DNA from: an uncultured Flavobacteriaceae bacterium
GTDB taxonomy: Bacteria; Bacteroidota; Bacteroidia; Flavobacteriales; Flavobacteriaceae
Direction: 5' to 3'
Assembly: GCA_934675205.1 (NCBI GenBank)
Contig: CAKUPQ010000003.1
Coordinates: 124,001 to 188,000, forward strand
DNA: 64,000 nucleotides
The notes below the pieces were generated by a model. It worked only from the letters and a program-made list of their open reading frames with translations, did not search any database and was not told the DNA's origin. Positions 1 to 7,564 of the stretch are shown piece after piece (positions within the stretch are counted from its first letter, which is position 1; every line of letters begins with the position of its first letter). Both the position numbers and the translations under genes were made by a program.

Positions 1-1
1 T

Positions 2-490
2 GCCGAAAGATTTTTTGCGGACATTGATTTTGATATGCAAATCAATTTAGTTACTACCGATATGGAACGCAATATCATCAAAGAATATCTCGAAAGTATT
101 AGCGAAGAATCTTCTATTAAATACATCATCGTAAGAGACGATATGTCGCATATTTTTGAAATTAATGCGGCACTTTCGAAAAATGAGTTGATTTGCTTTA
201 CCGGTGATCGCTATTTTGACGGAAGTAAAACGCTCGAAGCTGAATTTTTCGGAAAAAAGGCCAAATTCCCGTTGGGAACTTTCTTGATTGCCTCTCGATT
301 AAAAGTTCCTGTTGTGTTTGTATATGTGATGAAAGAACCGAATTTGCACTATCATTTATATGCTCGGGAGGCAGAAGTAAAACACCGAGATGCACATGCA
401 TTGCTCGAAATTTACGTTTCTAATCTGGAATCAATGCTTAAAAAATATCCGTTGCAGTGGTTTAACTTTTTTGATTTTTGGAAAGAATAA
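2..490 (+). CDS. LpxL/HtrB-like lysophospholipid acyltransferase, 3' part
   Basis: The frame is open from the first bases of the window, so the gene starts upstream and only about 162 C-terminal residues are seen. The visible part has the GDRYFDG stretch, a PLGTFLIASRLKVPVVFVYV core and a YPLQWFNFFDFW end, the pattern of the C-terminal half of LpxL/HtrB-type acyltransferases; the catalytic HX4D motif would lie upstream. In flexirubin and aryl polyene clusters such enzymes are thought to move ACP-bound acyl chains. Its position just before darA/darB suggests the same role, for example joining the polyene acid to an acceptor, but that is inference. Confidence 0.75.
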   Translation, partial: AERFFADIDFDMQINLVTTDMERNIIKEYLESISEESSIKYIIVRDDMSHIFEINAALSKNELICFTGDRYFDGSKTLEAEFFGKKAKFPLGTFLIASRLKVPVVFVYVMKEPNLHYHLYAREAEVKHRDAHALLEIYVSNLESMLKKYPLQWFNFFDFWKE

Positions 491-496
491 TTTTTT

Positions 497-557
497 GCCA
501 CAGATTACACAGATTTAAAGGATTTTTAAAAATCCGTAGAATCCTTTAATCCGTGGC
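497..557. repeat. Imperfect palindromic intergenic repeat (GCCAC...GTGGC family)
   Basis: The element opens with GCCACAGATTACACAGATTT and closes with CCTTTAATCCGTGGC, so the two ends can pair into a long hairpin. A close relative lies at 4953-5024, a degenerate one at 11274-11333 and a half copy at 24466-24494. It sits just after the acyltransferase stop and could also act as a transcript end. Confidence 0.75.
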
Positions 558-592
558 TAAACTAAAACTGAAAATGATTTTCTTTAAAATCA

Positions 593-829
593 TTAGTTAT
601 CCAAATCAGAAAAAAAATCTTCAATGCTGATTTGATGAATATCTAAAATTTTCAACAAATTTTTAATAGTAAAGTTAGTTCCTTTCTCCATACGCCAATA
701 TTGAACTCTTGGTAGTTCATGGTCATAGGCAAAGGTTTCGTGACTACTATATCCCTTCTGAATTCGTAACCTTTTTATTTTAGAGGCTATTTTTTCTATC
801 GTGATGTTATGATTTATATTTTCTTCCAT
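593..829 (-). CDS. XRE-family helix-turn-helix regulator
   Basis: This 78-residue protein is essentially a single Cro/C1-type helix-turn-helix: a KIKRLRIQKGYS first helix, a sheltered SHETFA turn, a YWRMEKGTNFTIKNLLKIL recognition and dimer region, and an acidic tail. It is in the normal size range for small stand-alone XRE regulators. It is divergent from the membrane methyltransferase gene at 928, with about 100 bases between them, so autoregulation or control of that neighbour is plausible. Nothing ties it directly to pigment synthesis, and it may be an insertion in the cluster. Confidence 0.8.
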   Translation of the reverse strand: MEENINHNITIEKIASKIKRLRIQKGYSSHETFAYDHELPRVQYWRMEKGTNFTIKNLLKILDIHQISIEDFFSDLDN

Positions 830-874
830 CAGGGGATAAAGTTCTGTTTATTGTATCAAAAAAATAACATCTTA

Positions 875-905
875 TTTGATGGTTCTTAAATGATTATTAT
901 ATTTG
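875..905 (+). promoter_or_regulatory. Bacteroidetes-type promoter for the gene at 928
   Basis: A TTTG element (875-878) is followed after 19 bases by TATATTTG (898-905), matching the TTTG / TAnnTTTG promoter consensus of this phylum. It lies about 22 bases before the start codon. Confidence 0.7.
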
Positions 906-927
906 CATTTTTATTAAAAATAGCAGT

Positions 928-1452
928 ATGAAAGCACTTTACAGATTTACCAAGAAACAAATAGATGCATTGATATATGGTTTGATAGGTCCTTTTTCGG
1001 TTTTATATTTGTTTCCTCAATTCTGCTTGAGCATAGAAAATCACTTCGGAATTGATATTCCGATTATAAATAGCATCAAATATGTAGGAATTGTAATTAT
1101 GAATCTGGGGTTATTTATTGCTTTGTGGAGTGCTTTTCAGATGTTTTTGACCAAAAAACAAAATCCAAGTCCTTTTTCACTTCCTAAAAAAGTAGTCAAC
1201 AATGGCTTGTTTGGCATAGTTCGTCACCCGATGATGTGGTCGTTACATTTTGTACTGATTGGTCAGATTTTGGTGTATCATTCTCCAATAATTATGATTT
1301 GGTTTTTGCTGTGGTTGCGATTTTCGTACGTTTATGTTGCCCGTTACGAAGAACCTTATTTGATTTCAGTTCTAGGAAAAGAGTATATTGATTATTGCAA
1401 AACCACACCACGTTGGATTCCTAAAGTTTTTAGTAATAGTAAAAGAAAATGA
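928..1452 (+). CDS. ICMT/PEMT-like membrane methyltransferase family protein
   Basis: This 174-residue membrane protein has about four hydrophobic segments. Its C-terminal half carries the signature of the isoprenylcysteine/phospholipid methyltransferase superfamily (also NnrU-like): GLFGIVRHPMMWS, then a hydrophobic pair, an EEPYL stretch, and GKEYIDYCKTTPRWIP at the end. Substrate cannot be inferred. It has its own promoter and is divergent from the XRE gene. It lies between the acyltransferase and darA, so a role in pigment modification is possible but unproven; the separate promoter argues for an independent unit. Confidence 0.7.
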   Translation: MKALYRFTKKQIDALIYGLIGPFSVLYLFPQFCLSIENHFGIDIPIINSIKYVGIVIMNLGLFIALWSAFQMFLTKKQNPSPFSLPKKVVNNGLFGIVRHPMMWSLHFVLIGQILVYHSPIIMIWFLLWLRFSYVYVARYEEPYLISVLGKEYIDYCKTTPRWIPKVFSNSKRK

Positions 1453-1473
1453 TTCTTGTTTGTGCAAAATTGT

Positions 1474-1481
1474 TAAATTTG
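1474..1481 (+). promoter_or_regulatory. Possible -7 element for the darA operon
   Basis: TAAATTTG fits the TAnnTTTG consensus about 52 bases before darA. A well-spaced -33 TTTG is not clear, so this is tentative. Confidence 0.4.
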
Positions 1482-1532
1482 CTCCTTTGACTTTTCTGTA
1501 ACAGTCAATTTATGGTATAAAATGTTGGGCAA

Positions 1533-2438
1533 ATGACAAAAAATGTTTTGGTAATATATTACTCTCAATCGGGTCAGCTAAAGGAAATAGCCGATCAGGT
1601 TGCAAAACCTTTGAGAGAAGACAATCAGATACAACTTGATTTTCTGAATATCGAAATGGAAAACGAATTTCCTTTTCCGTGGACAAACGAAACTTTCTTT
1701 GGAGCATTTCCCGATACTTTTTTGCAAAATCCACATCCGATAAAACCAGTTTCGGAGCAGATTTTATCCAAAAAATACGATTTGATTCTGTTTGCTTATC
1801 AGCCTTGGTATTTGAGTCCTTCGATTCCTGCCAATTCGTTTCTGAAAAGTCAATATGCCAAACAATTATTTGACAATACTCCAGTAATCACAATTATCGG
1901 AAGTCGTAATATGTGGGCTATGGCACAAGAGAAAGTCAAAAAAATATTCCAAGAACTTAACGCAAAATTAGTCGGAAATATCGCCTTGGCAGACCGAAAT
2001 CCGAATTTGATTAGTGCTTATACTATCGTAAAATGGATGTTTTCGGGAGAAAAACGAAAGTTCGGAATTTTGCCTACACCCGGAATCGCTCAACATGAAA
2101 TCGACCAAGCATCAAAATTCGGAGAAGTGATTCTAAAACATTTACACGCAGATAATTTTGAATTATTACAAGATAATTTATTGAAAAAAGGCGCTGTTGA
2201 AATCCGTCACTTTTTGATTCAAATTGACAAAACAGCCAACAGAATGTTTGCCAAGTGGGCAGCCTTTATTACCAAAAAACAAGGAAATGCAAGAAAAAAG
2301 CGCTTAAAAGGATTTTATTACTATCTTGTGGTCGCAATTTGGTTTTTGTCACCTATTGTAAACCTGATTTATATATTAACATATCTTTTTAGGTACAACA
2401 AAATTAAAAAAGAAATCGCCTATTTTAAAGGCGTTTAG
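1533..2438 (+). CDS. darA: DarA-like dialkylresorcinol-forming flavodoxin-fold enzyme
   Basis: The N-terminus (MTKNVLVIYYSQSGQLKEIA) is a flavodoxin-like FMN phosphate-binding loop, followed by a Rossmann-like domain and, near residues 265-290, a hydrophobic segment. The 301-residue length and the position directly before a KAS III-like gene match DarA of dialkylresorcinol pathways. There DarB condenses two beta-ketoacyl chains and DarA aromatises the product to a 2,5-dialkylresorcinol. In flexirubins this resorcinol is esterified with the aryl polyene acid. The gap to darB is nine bases, so the two should be co-transcribed. The exact acyl substrates cannot be read from sequence. Confidence 0.85.
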   Translation: MTKNVLVIYYSQSGQLKEIADQVAKPLREDNQIQLDFLNIEMENEFPFPWTNETFFGAFPDTFLQNPHPIKPVSEQILSKKYDLILFAYQPWYLSPSIPANSFLKSQYAKQLFDNTPVITIIGSRNMWAMAQEKVKKIFQELNAKLVGNIALADRNPNLISAYTIVKWMFSGEKRKFGILPTPGIAQHEIDQASKFGEVILKHLHADNFELLQDNLLKKGAVEIRHFLIQIDKTANRMFAKWAAFITKKQGNARKKRLKGFYYYLVVAIWFLSPIVNLIYILTYLFRYNKIKKEIAYFKGV

Positions 2439-2447
2439 AATGTATTT

Positions 2448-3581
2448 ATGTTTGACGTATATATAACCCGAGCCGCTAAATTCTTACCTAACGAACCTAT
2501 ATCTAATGACGATATAGAACAAAAACTAGGTTTAATTAACGAGCAACGTTCCAAAGCAAAAAGTATTATTTTGCGGAATAATAAAATAGTCCGAAGATAT
2601 TATGCTTTGGATAATAACAGAGTTTCGACGCATTCCAATGCAGAGCTCACTAAAAATGCTATTGAAAATCTCCAAAGCGAAAACTTTTCATTAAAAGATA
2701 TGCAAGTTTTGTCTTGCGGAACCTCAACACCCGACCAGCTTTTGCCTTCGCATTCGGCTATGGTTCACGGATTATTAAAAAATCATTCTTTGGAACTAAA
2801 TTCCTCATCGGGAGTTTGTTGTGCTGGAATGAATGCACTTAAATACGGTTTTCTATCCGTAAAATCAGGAAATTCCGAAAATGCTGTTTGTACAGGTTCC
2901 GAAAAAGTATCTACTTGGCTACTTTCTGACCGATTCAAACACGAAGCCGAAAATCTGAAAACTCTTGAAGAACAGCCTGTAATTGCTTTTAAAAAAGATT
3001 TTTTACGTTGGATGCTTTCCGACGGAGCAGGAGCTTTTTTACTACAAAATAAACCCGTAGGAGAACAGTCTCTTAAAATCGAATGGATCGATTTTTATTC
3101 GTATGCGTACGAGCTTGAAACCTGTATGTATGCGGGAGGAGATAAGCAGGAAGACGGAAGCATAAAACCTTGGAACGATTACAAAACCGAAGAATGGTTG
3201 GAGCAATCTGTATTTTCTATCAAGCAGGACGTTAAAATTTTGGACGAAAATATCCTCGAAAAAGGAGCTTTGAGTATGCGTGAAGCTTTGAAAAAACACA
3301 ATATCACAACAGAAGATATAACTTATTTCTTACCTCACGTTTCGTCTGGATATTTTATTGATAAACTTCACGATAAATTGTACGATTATGGAATAGGGAT
3401 TCCCAAAGAAAAATGGTTTATCAATTTGCCGTATGTTGGAAACGTAGGTTCAGCCTCGATTTATTTGATGTTAGAGGAATTGATGAATTCAGGTAAACTC
3501 AAAAAAGGAGACACCTTATTGCTTTCTGTTCCTGAAAGCGGACGTTTTTCGTATGCGTATGCTTATTTAACCGTAGTATGA
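2448..3581 (+). CDS. darB: DarB, KAS III-like ketosynthase of dialkylresorcinol synthesis
   Basis: This 377-residue protein has the thiolase fold of KAS III enzymes. The triad is visible: Cys124/125 in SSGVCCAGMNALKYG, His297 in YFLPHVSSGYF and Asn332 in YVGNVGSAS. DarB carries out the head-to-head condensation of two acyl precursors that DarA turns into a resorcinol. The start follows darA by nine bases, and the stop overlaps the next start (ATGA), which indicates translational coupling. The CC pair makes the exact nucleophile uncertain by eye. Confidence 0.88.
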   Translation: MFDVYITRAAKFLPNEPISNDDIEQKLGLINEQRSKAKSIILRNNKIVRRYYALDNNRVSTHSNAELTKNAIENLQSENFSLKDMQVLSCGTSTPDQLLPSHSAMVHGLLKNHSLELNSSSGVCCAGMNALKYGFLSVKSGNSENAVCTGSEKVSTWLLSDRFKHEAENLKTLEEQPVIAFKKDFLRWMLSDGAGAFLLQNKPVGEQSLKIEWIDFYSYAYELETCMYAGGDKQEDGSIKPWNDYKTEEWLEQSVFSIKQDVKILDENILEKGALSMREALKKHNITTEDITYFLPHVSSGYFIDKLHDKLYDYGIGIPKEKWFINLPYVGNVGSASIYLMLEELMNSGKLKKGDTLLLSVPESGRFSYAYAYLTVV

Positions 3582-4015
3582 TGAATTATACTTTTCCGAT
3601 AACCGATACCGAATTTGTACAAGGACTTATTCCTCAAAAACATCCGTTTGTAATGGTGGATAGCCTGATTGCTTTTTCAGACCAACAAATAACAGCTTCA
3701 ATTACGGTAAATACAGAGAATATATTGACTGATTCGCAAGAGCTGACCGCTTCCGGATTGATTGAACACATGGCTCAAACCGTAGCTTTACACACAGGAT
3801 TTCAGTATCATATCGATCAAAAACCAGCTCCAACAGGATATATAGGTTCTATAAAATCAGTCGAAATTTTAGAACTTCCGAAAATCGGACAAAAAGTAGA
3901 AACTTCTGCAGAAATTTTACAAGAATTTATGGGAGTTACTTTGGTGGATATTGTATCGAAAATTGATCAGAATATCATTGCAAAAGCTCAAATGAAAACC
4001 GTTTTGGCAAAATAG
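3578..4015 (+). CDS. Hot-dog fold 3-hydroxyacyl-ACP dehydratase-like protein (ApeP/FabZ-like)
   Basis: This 145-residue single hot-dog domain opens with PQKHPFVMVD, followed by SGLIEHMAQTVALHTG. The pattern matches the ApeP/ApeI-type dehydratases of aryl polyene clusters, which introduce the conjugated double bonds, with the His of the first motif and Glu of IEHMAQ as likely catalytic residues. It overlaps darB by four bases and is followed at once by a paralogue. Two side-by-side dehydratase-like subunits may form a heterodimer; that is inferred from the aryl polyene precedent. Confidence 0.8.
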   Translation: MMNYTFPITDTEFVQGLIPQKHPFVMVDSLIAFSDQQITASITVNTENILTDSQELTASGLIEHMAQTVALHTGFQYHIDQKPAPTGYIGSIKSVEILELPKIGQKVETSAEILQEFMGVTLVDIVSKIDQNIIAKAQMKTVLAK

Positions 4016-4459
4016 ATGGAGCGAGTTTTACCTATAGAAATACGAAATTTTTTACCCCATAGAGCTCCTATGCTTATGGTCGATTTGATTACAGCTATTG
4101 ACGACCAAAGCGTAGAAACAACTTTTTTGGTTACTGAAAAATGTATTTTTGCAGAAAACGGATATTTTTCAGAATCCGGATTGATTGAAAATGCAGCTCA
4201 AACCTGTTCTGCCATAGTGGCTCAAAATTATTTTGTCGAAGGAGCAGAACTAGTTCAATTAGTTGGATTTATAGGAGCTATCAAAAAGTTATCTATAAAG
4301 GAATTACCTTTGGTAAATCAAACACTTACCTCGAAAGCCAAACTCATTTCGAAAATGGATACCGAAGATTTTGTATTGTGTTTGATAGCATGTACTATTT
4401 TTGCAGAAGAAAAAGTACTTTTAGAAACAGAAATGAATTTGTTTATCAGAGAGCAATAA
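4016..4459 (+). CDS. Second hot-dog dehydratase-like protein
   Basis: The ATG directly abuts the stop of the previous gene. The 147-residue product repeats the same layout: HRAPMLMVD near residue 15, then SGLIENAAQTCSAIV, then a GFIGAIKKLSI strand shared with its neighbour (GYIGSIKSVEI). The usual IEHMAQ/IEYMAQ motif is IENAAQ here, keeping the Glu. It is a diverged paralogue of the upstream gene and probably its partner in dehydrating ACP-bound polyene intermediates. Confidence 0.78.
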   Translation: MERVLPIEIRNFLPHRAPMLMVDLITAIDDQSVETTFLVTEKCIFAENGYFSESGLIENAAQTCSAIVAQNYFVEGAELVQLVGFIGAIKKLSIKELPLVNQTLTSKAKLISKMDTEDFVLCLIACTIFAEEKVLLETEMNLFIREQ

Positions 4460-4544
4460 GATGAAACGCTTATAAAGAATTTTTTTTAGATTAAGTGATG
4501 ACGAGCGTTCCACCTGATCTTTGAAAGAAAATAAAAATAATCAG

Positions 4545-4946
4545 ATGAAAACCGACCAAATACCTCAAGATCAAAGTAGTTTGTCTAAAAGAGACCTCAA
4601 AGAATTGTGCTATGCGGTTGACGAAAAAGGGAATTATACTACCGCTTTAAGTTCGGGTTGGGAGCCTAAATCTATTGCGCTTGACAGTTCGATGCAGCTT
4701 ATCGAACAGCGAATAGAACAAGCCAGACAGCAAGTTATAAAGAATGAAGTAAGCCCGATTGTTTATTTTATGGAAAAAAACAAAATGGATGTGTCGATTT
4801 TAGCAAGCTATGTTTCGATGTGGAAATGGAGCGTGAAAAGACATTTTAAACCGTCTGTTTTTGCTAAATTAAATGATAAGATTCTAAAGAAATATGCAGA
4901 TGTTTTTGATATTTCGGCAGAAGAGTTAAAAAACTTTAAAGGATAA
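4545..4946 (+). CDS. Uncharacterised flexirubin-cluster protein
   Basis: Not a family I can name. The 133-residue protein (ATG at 4545, preferred over an upstream TTG at 4521) has no signal peptide or membrane segment. It begins with a polar tail, then a YAVDEKGNYTTALSSGWEPK segment, a long charged helix and a C-terminal part that could be a small helical domain. Its place between the dehydratases and the BtrH-like gene on the same strand suggests a pathway role such as ordering the ACP complex, but function is open. Confidence 0.6.
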   Translation: MKTDQIPQDQSSLSKRDLKELCYAVDEKGNYTTALSSGWEPKSIALDSSMQLIEQRIEQARQQVIKNEVSPIVYFMEKNKMDVSILASYVSMWKWSVKRHFKPSVFAKLNDKILKKYADVFDISAEELKNFKG

Positions 4947-4952
4947 TTTTTT

Positions 4953-5024
4953 AGCCACGGATTAAAGGATTTTCACAGATTTTTTAAAATAATAAAGAAA
5001 TCCTTTTAATCTGTGTAATCTGTG
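4953..5024. repeat. Imperfect palindromic intergenic repeat, second copy
   Basis: Same family as 497-557. It starts with GCCACGGATTAAAGGATTTT and ends with AATCTGTGTAATCTGTGGC; the halves pair with a central AT-rich loop. It separates the 4545 gene from the BtrH-like gene and ends 20 bases before its ATG. Confidence 0.75.
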
Positions 5025-5043
5025 GCTTTTAAAGAAATAAAAA

Positions 5044-6039
5044 ATGCAGTTAGATTTTAAACATCAGCAATCAGCTCATTGTGAGAATGGTGTCGCTTCA
5101 AATTTACTAAAACATCAAGGCATTGAGTTAAGCGAGCCGATGGTTTTTGGTTTAGGTTCGGGTTTGTTTTTTGTATATTTACCTTTTATAAAAGTCAATT
5201 TTTCACCTGCTTTTAGTTACAGACCTATGCCAGGATGGATTTTTAAGCGAGCAGCCAAACTGTTGGGAATAAAAATCAAAAGACAAAAATTCAATTCTCC
5301 TCAAAAAGCACAACAAGCTTTAGATCAAAACCTTAAAAATAACATTCCAACCGGATTGCAAGTGGGTGTGTACGGATTGACCTATTTTCCGGATGAATAC
5401 CGCTTTCATTTTAATGCACATAATTTGGTTGTGTACGGAAAAACCGATACCGATTATTTGATTAGTGATCCGGTGATGCAATACACTACAACACTTTCGC
5501 ATCAGGAATTAGAAAAAGTTCGCTTTGCCAAAGGTGCTTTGTCTCCCAAAGGGCATTTGTATTATCCTGTTTTTATTCCGAAAGAAATCAACTGGGAGCA
5601 AGCCATCCGAAAAGCCATCAAAAAGAACTGTAACGATATGTTGGCACCCGTTCCGATTGCGGGAGTAAAAGCCATTCGGACAGTAGCGAAAAACATTACA
5701 AAATGGCCTAACAAAATCGGAATAGCCAAGACCAACCATTATTTAGGGCAGCTCATCCGAATGCAAGAAGAAATCGGAACAGGAGGCGGAGGTTTTCGAT
5801 TTATTTATGCTGCTTTTCTACAAGAAGCAGCAGATATTTTGAAAAACGAAAAATTACGTGAACTCTCCAAAGAAATGACACAAATTGGAGATATGTGGAG
5901 AGATTTGGCAGTACAAATTGCAAGAGTATATAAAAAACGGAGTAACGAACAGGATGTGTATGCCTTGCTGTCCAAAAATATGTTGGAAATTGCCGATAGA
6001 GAAGAAGTGTTTTTTAAAAAGCTGAAAAAGGCAGTTTGA
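5044..6039 (+). CDS. BtrH-like acyltransferase (BtrH N-terminal domain, C39-like fold)
   Basis: The N-terminal 150 residues match the BtrH_N domain: HCENGVASNLLKHQG with Cys13, the GLGSGLFFVYLP glycine-rich segment, HFNAHNLVVYGK with a conserved His, and a YLISDP segment, giving a Cys-His-Asp-like arrangement. The C-terminal part (about 180-331) is all-helical, as in this family. BtrH of butirosin synthesis moves an acyl group from an ACP onto an amine. By analogy this enzyme could move the ACP-bound polyene acyl chain onto the dialkylresorcinol hydroxyl. That proposal is inference; the family assignment is well supported by motif and length. Confidence 0.8.
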   Translation: MQLDFKHQQSAHCENGVASNLLKHQGIELSEPMVFGLGSGLFFVYLPFIKVNFSPAFSYRPMPGWIFKRAAKLLGIKIKRQKFNSPQKAQQALDQNLKNNIPTGLQVGVYGLTYFPDEYRFHFNAHNLVVYGKTDTDYLISDPVMQYTTTLSHQELEKVRFAKGALSPKGHLYYPVFIPKEINWEQAIRKAIKKNCNDMLAPVPIAGVKAIRTVAKNITKWPNKIGIAKTNHYLGQLIRMQEEIGTGGGGFRFIYAAFLQEAADILKNEKLRELSKEMTQIGDMWRDLAVQIARVYKKRSNEQDVYALLSKNMLEIADREEVFFKKLKKAV

Positions 6040-6060
6040 AATTGAGCTAATTCCTCGTAA

Positions 6061-6091
6061 TTTGTAATTCGTAATTAATTATGTATCTTTG
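6061..6091 (+). promoter_or_regulatory. Promoter for the kinase-like gene at 6109
   Basis: TTTG (6061-6064), a 19-base spacer and TATCTTTG (6084-6091) match the phylum consensus well. The short distance to the ATG at 6109 also argues against the upstream TTG at 6094 being the start. Confidence 0.65.
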
Positions 6092-6108
6092 TTTTGTTAG
6101 CAAAACCA

Positions 6109-6741
6109 ATGAAAAATGAGTTATACAATATCCTTTCAGGAAAGAGCAAGGTTAGGTTTGGAACAGCTATCCAAACAATATCCCGTTACGTTAGAGAAAG
6201 CTCGGAAACAGGCACAACAGCTAAAGGAACAAAGCACTACAAAAAACAAGAAACAGAGATAGTCGAAAAATATATTTCTGAAAACAGCCTTTGGATTAAC
6301 GATATAGATTTTTCTCAATATATAAGCGAAGGTGCTGAACAAAAGGTTTATCTCAAAGACACAAAGCACGTTATTAAGCTAAACGACACTATTTACTACA
6401 ATTCGTGGGAAGATTATTTTAATAATCTGTTACTTCATAATTACTTTTTTTCTGATACAGCTTACAAATTGCTTGGATTTACCAAAGATGATAAAAACGT
6501 TTTGTATGCTGTTGTAAAACAATCTTTTGTAACGGTTACTACTACAACAGATATACAGCAAGTAAAAGAATTTTTAACCCAAAACGGATTTTCAAATACC
6601 CGAAATAATGATTATTTCAACCCTGAATTGGGAATTATTTTGGAAGATTTACACGATGAAAATGTTCTTACTCAAAACGGAGTGCTTTATTTTATAGATA
6701 CGGTATTTTACCTGACAGATGATTTTTGGGTAAATCAATAG
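6109..6741 (+). CDS. Putative polyvalent-protein kinase domain (STK-like) protein
   Basis: The 210-residue protein resembles the serine/threonine kinase-like domain found in polyvalent proteins of mobile elements and as stand-alone Bacteroidetes genes. An N-terminal basic region is followed by a YISEGAEQKVYL glycine-poor loop equivalent, HVIKLND with a candidate ATP lysine, an LYAVVKQ hinge, and LGIILEDLHDENVL / LYFIDTVFY, resembling the HxDxxxxN and D-x-G parts of the kinase catalytic loop. It has its own promoter and is unrelated to pigment enzymes, so it is probably an insertion. Its 5' end is overlapped by another open frame. Confidence 0.6.
   Translation: MKNELYNILSGKSKVRFGTAIQTISRYVRESSETGTTAKGTKHYKKQETEIVEKYISENSLWINDIDFSQYISEGAEQKVYLKDTKHVIKLNDTIYYNSWEDYFNNLLLHNYFFSDTAYKLLGFTKDDKNVLYAVVKQSFVTVTTTTDIQQVKEFLTQNGFSNTRNNDYFNPELGIILEDLHDENVLTQNGVLYFIDTVFYLTDDFWVNQ
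6116..6262 (+). CDS. Possible 48-residue overlapping small protein
   Basis: A second frame inside the 5' end of the kinase-like gene opens with ATG at 6116 and runs to TAG at 6262. The predicted product (MSYTISFQERARLGLEQLSK followed by a lysine/glutamine-rich helix) has high complexity and looks like an amphipathic helical protein. It could be a small partner of the kinase-like protein or a chance frame; codon-level conservation would decide. Confidence 0.25.
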   Translation: MSYTISFQERARLGLEQLSKQYPVTLEKARKQAQQLKEQSTTKNKKQR

Positions 6742-6808
6742 AATTAAAAAACAAAAAAAGTAGGGACACTAAAAAAAACGTAACTTCGCAGGGTTTTAAA
6801 AACGGACT

Positions 6809-7564
6809 ATGTCGCAAAACGTTATACAGATAAACAACCTCTACAAACAATACAAAAACACCGATAACTTTGTGGTGAAAGGAGTTTCTTTGGCTATTGC
6901 TCAAAAAGAAATTTTTGGACTTTTAGGTCCGAACGGAGCTGGGAAAACTACTTTGATTTCGATGATGTGCGGTTTACTTAAACCTACTTCCGGAAAGATT
7001 TCGATTCTTGAAAAAACCTATGCTACTCATAAAACTGAAATCCATCAGCATATTGGAGTGGTACCCCAAGAATATGCCCTTTATTCAACATTAACAGCTC
7101 GTGAAAATATTGCTTATTTTGCTGGAATGTACGGACTTAAAGGCAAAGATTTGAATCAAAAAATCAATCAAGGATTAGAAAGATTAGGACTTTTAGAATT
7201 CGCAGACAAAAAAATAGGAACTTTTTCGGGAGGAATGAAACGCAGAATTAATCTTATTGCAGGTGTGTTGCACAATCCGAAAATATTGTTTTTGGATGAA
7301 CCAACGGTTGGGGTAGATGTACAGTCGAAAAACGTTATTATAGAATATTTAGAAGAGCTCAACAGCCTCGGAACAACCATTGTATATACTTCGCATCACT
7401 TGTCCGAAGCAGAGAATTTTTGCACTCGAATAGCCATTATCGACCGAGGTGAAATCTTCGCTTGTGATACACCCAAAAATCTGATTCAACATACCGAAAA
7501 TACGTCGAATTTAGAAGAGGTTTTTATAAGTTTAACCGGAAAACAACTTCGAGATGAGGCATAA
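6809..7564 (+). CDS. ABC transporter ATP-binding protein
   Basis: Walker A GPNGAGKTT lies near residues 40-48, the signature FSGGMKRR near 140, Walker B ILFLDEP near 158, and a switch His in YTSHHLSEAE. At 251 residues it is a usual single-domain exporter ATPase of the ABC-2 type. The gene overlaps the permease gene by 11 bases, so they form one unit. Such transporters recur in flexirubin clusters and may export a precursor or pigment intermediate to the outer membrane, where flexirubins reside; the substrate is inferred. Confidence 0.92.
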   Translation: MSQNVIQINNLYKQYKNTDNFVVKGVSLAIAQKEIFGLLGPNGAGKTTLISMMCGLLKPTSGKISILEKTYATHKTEIHQHIGVVPQEYALYSTLTARENIAYFAGMYGLKGKDLNQKINQGLERLGLLEFADKKIGTFSGGMKRRINLIAGVLHNPKILFLDEPTVGVDVQSKNVIIEYLEELNSLGTTIVYTSHHLSEAENFCTRIAIIDRGEIFACDTPKNLIQHTENTSNLEEVFISLTGKQLRDEA

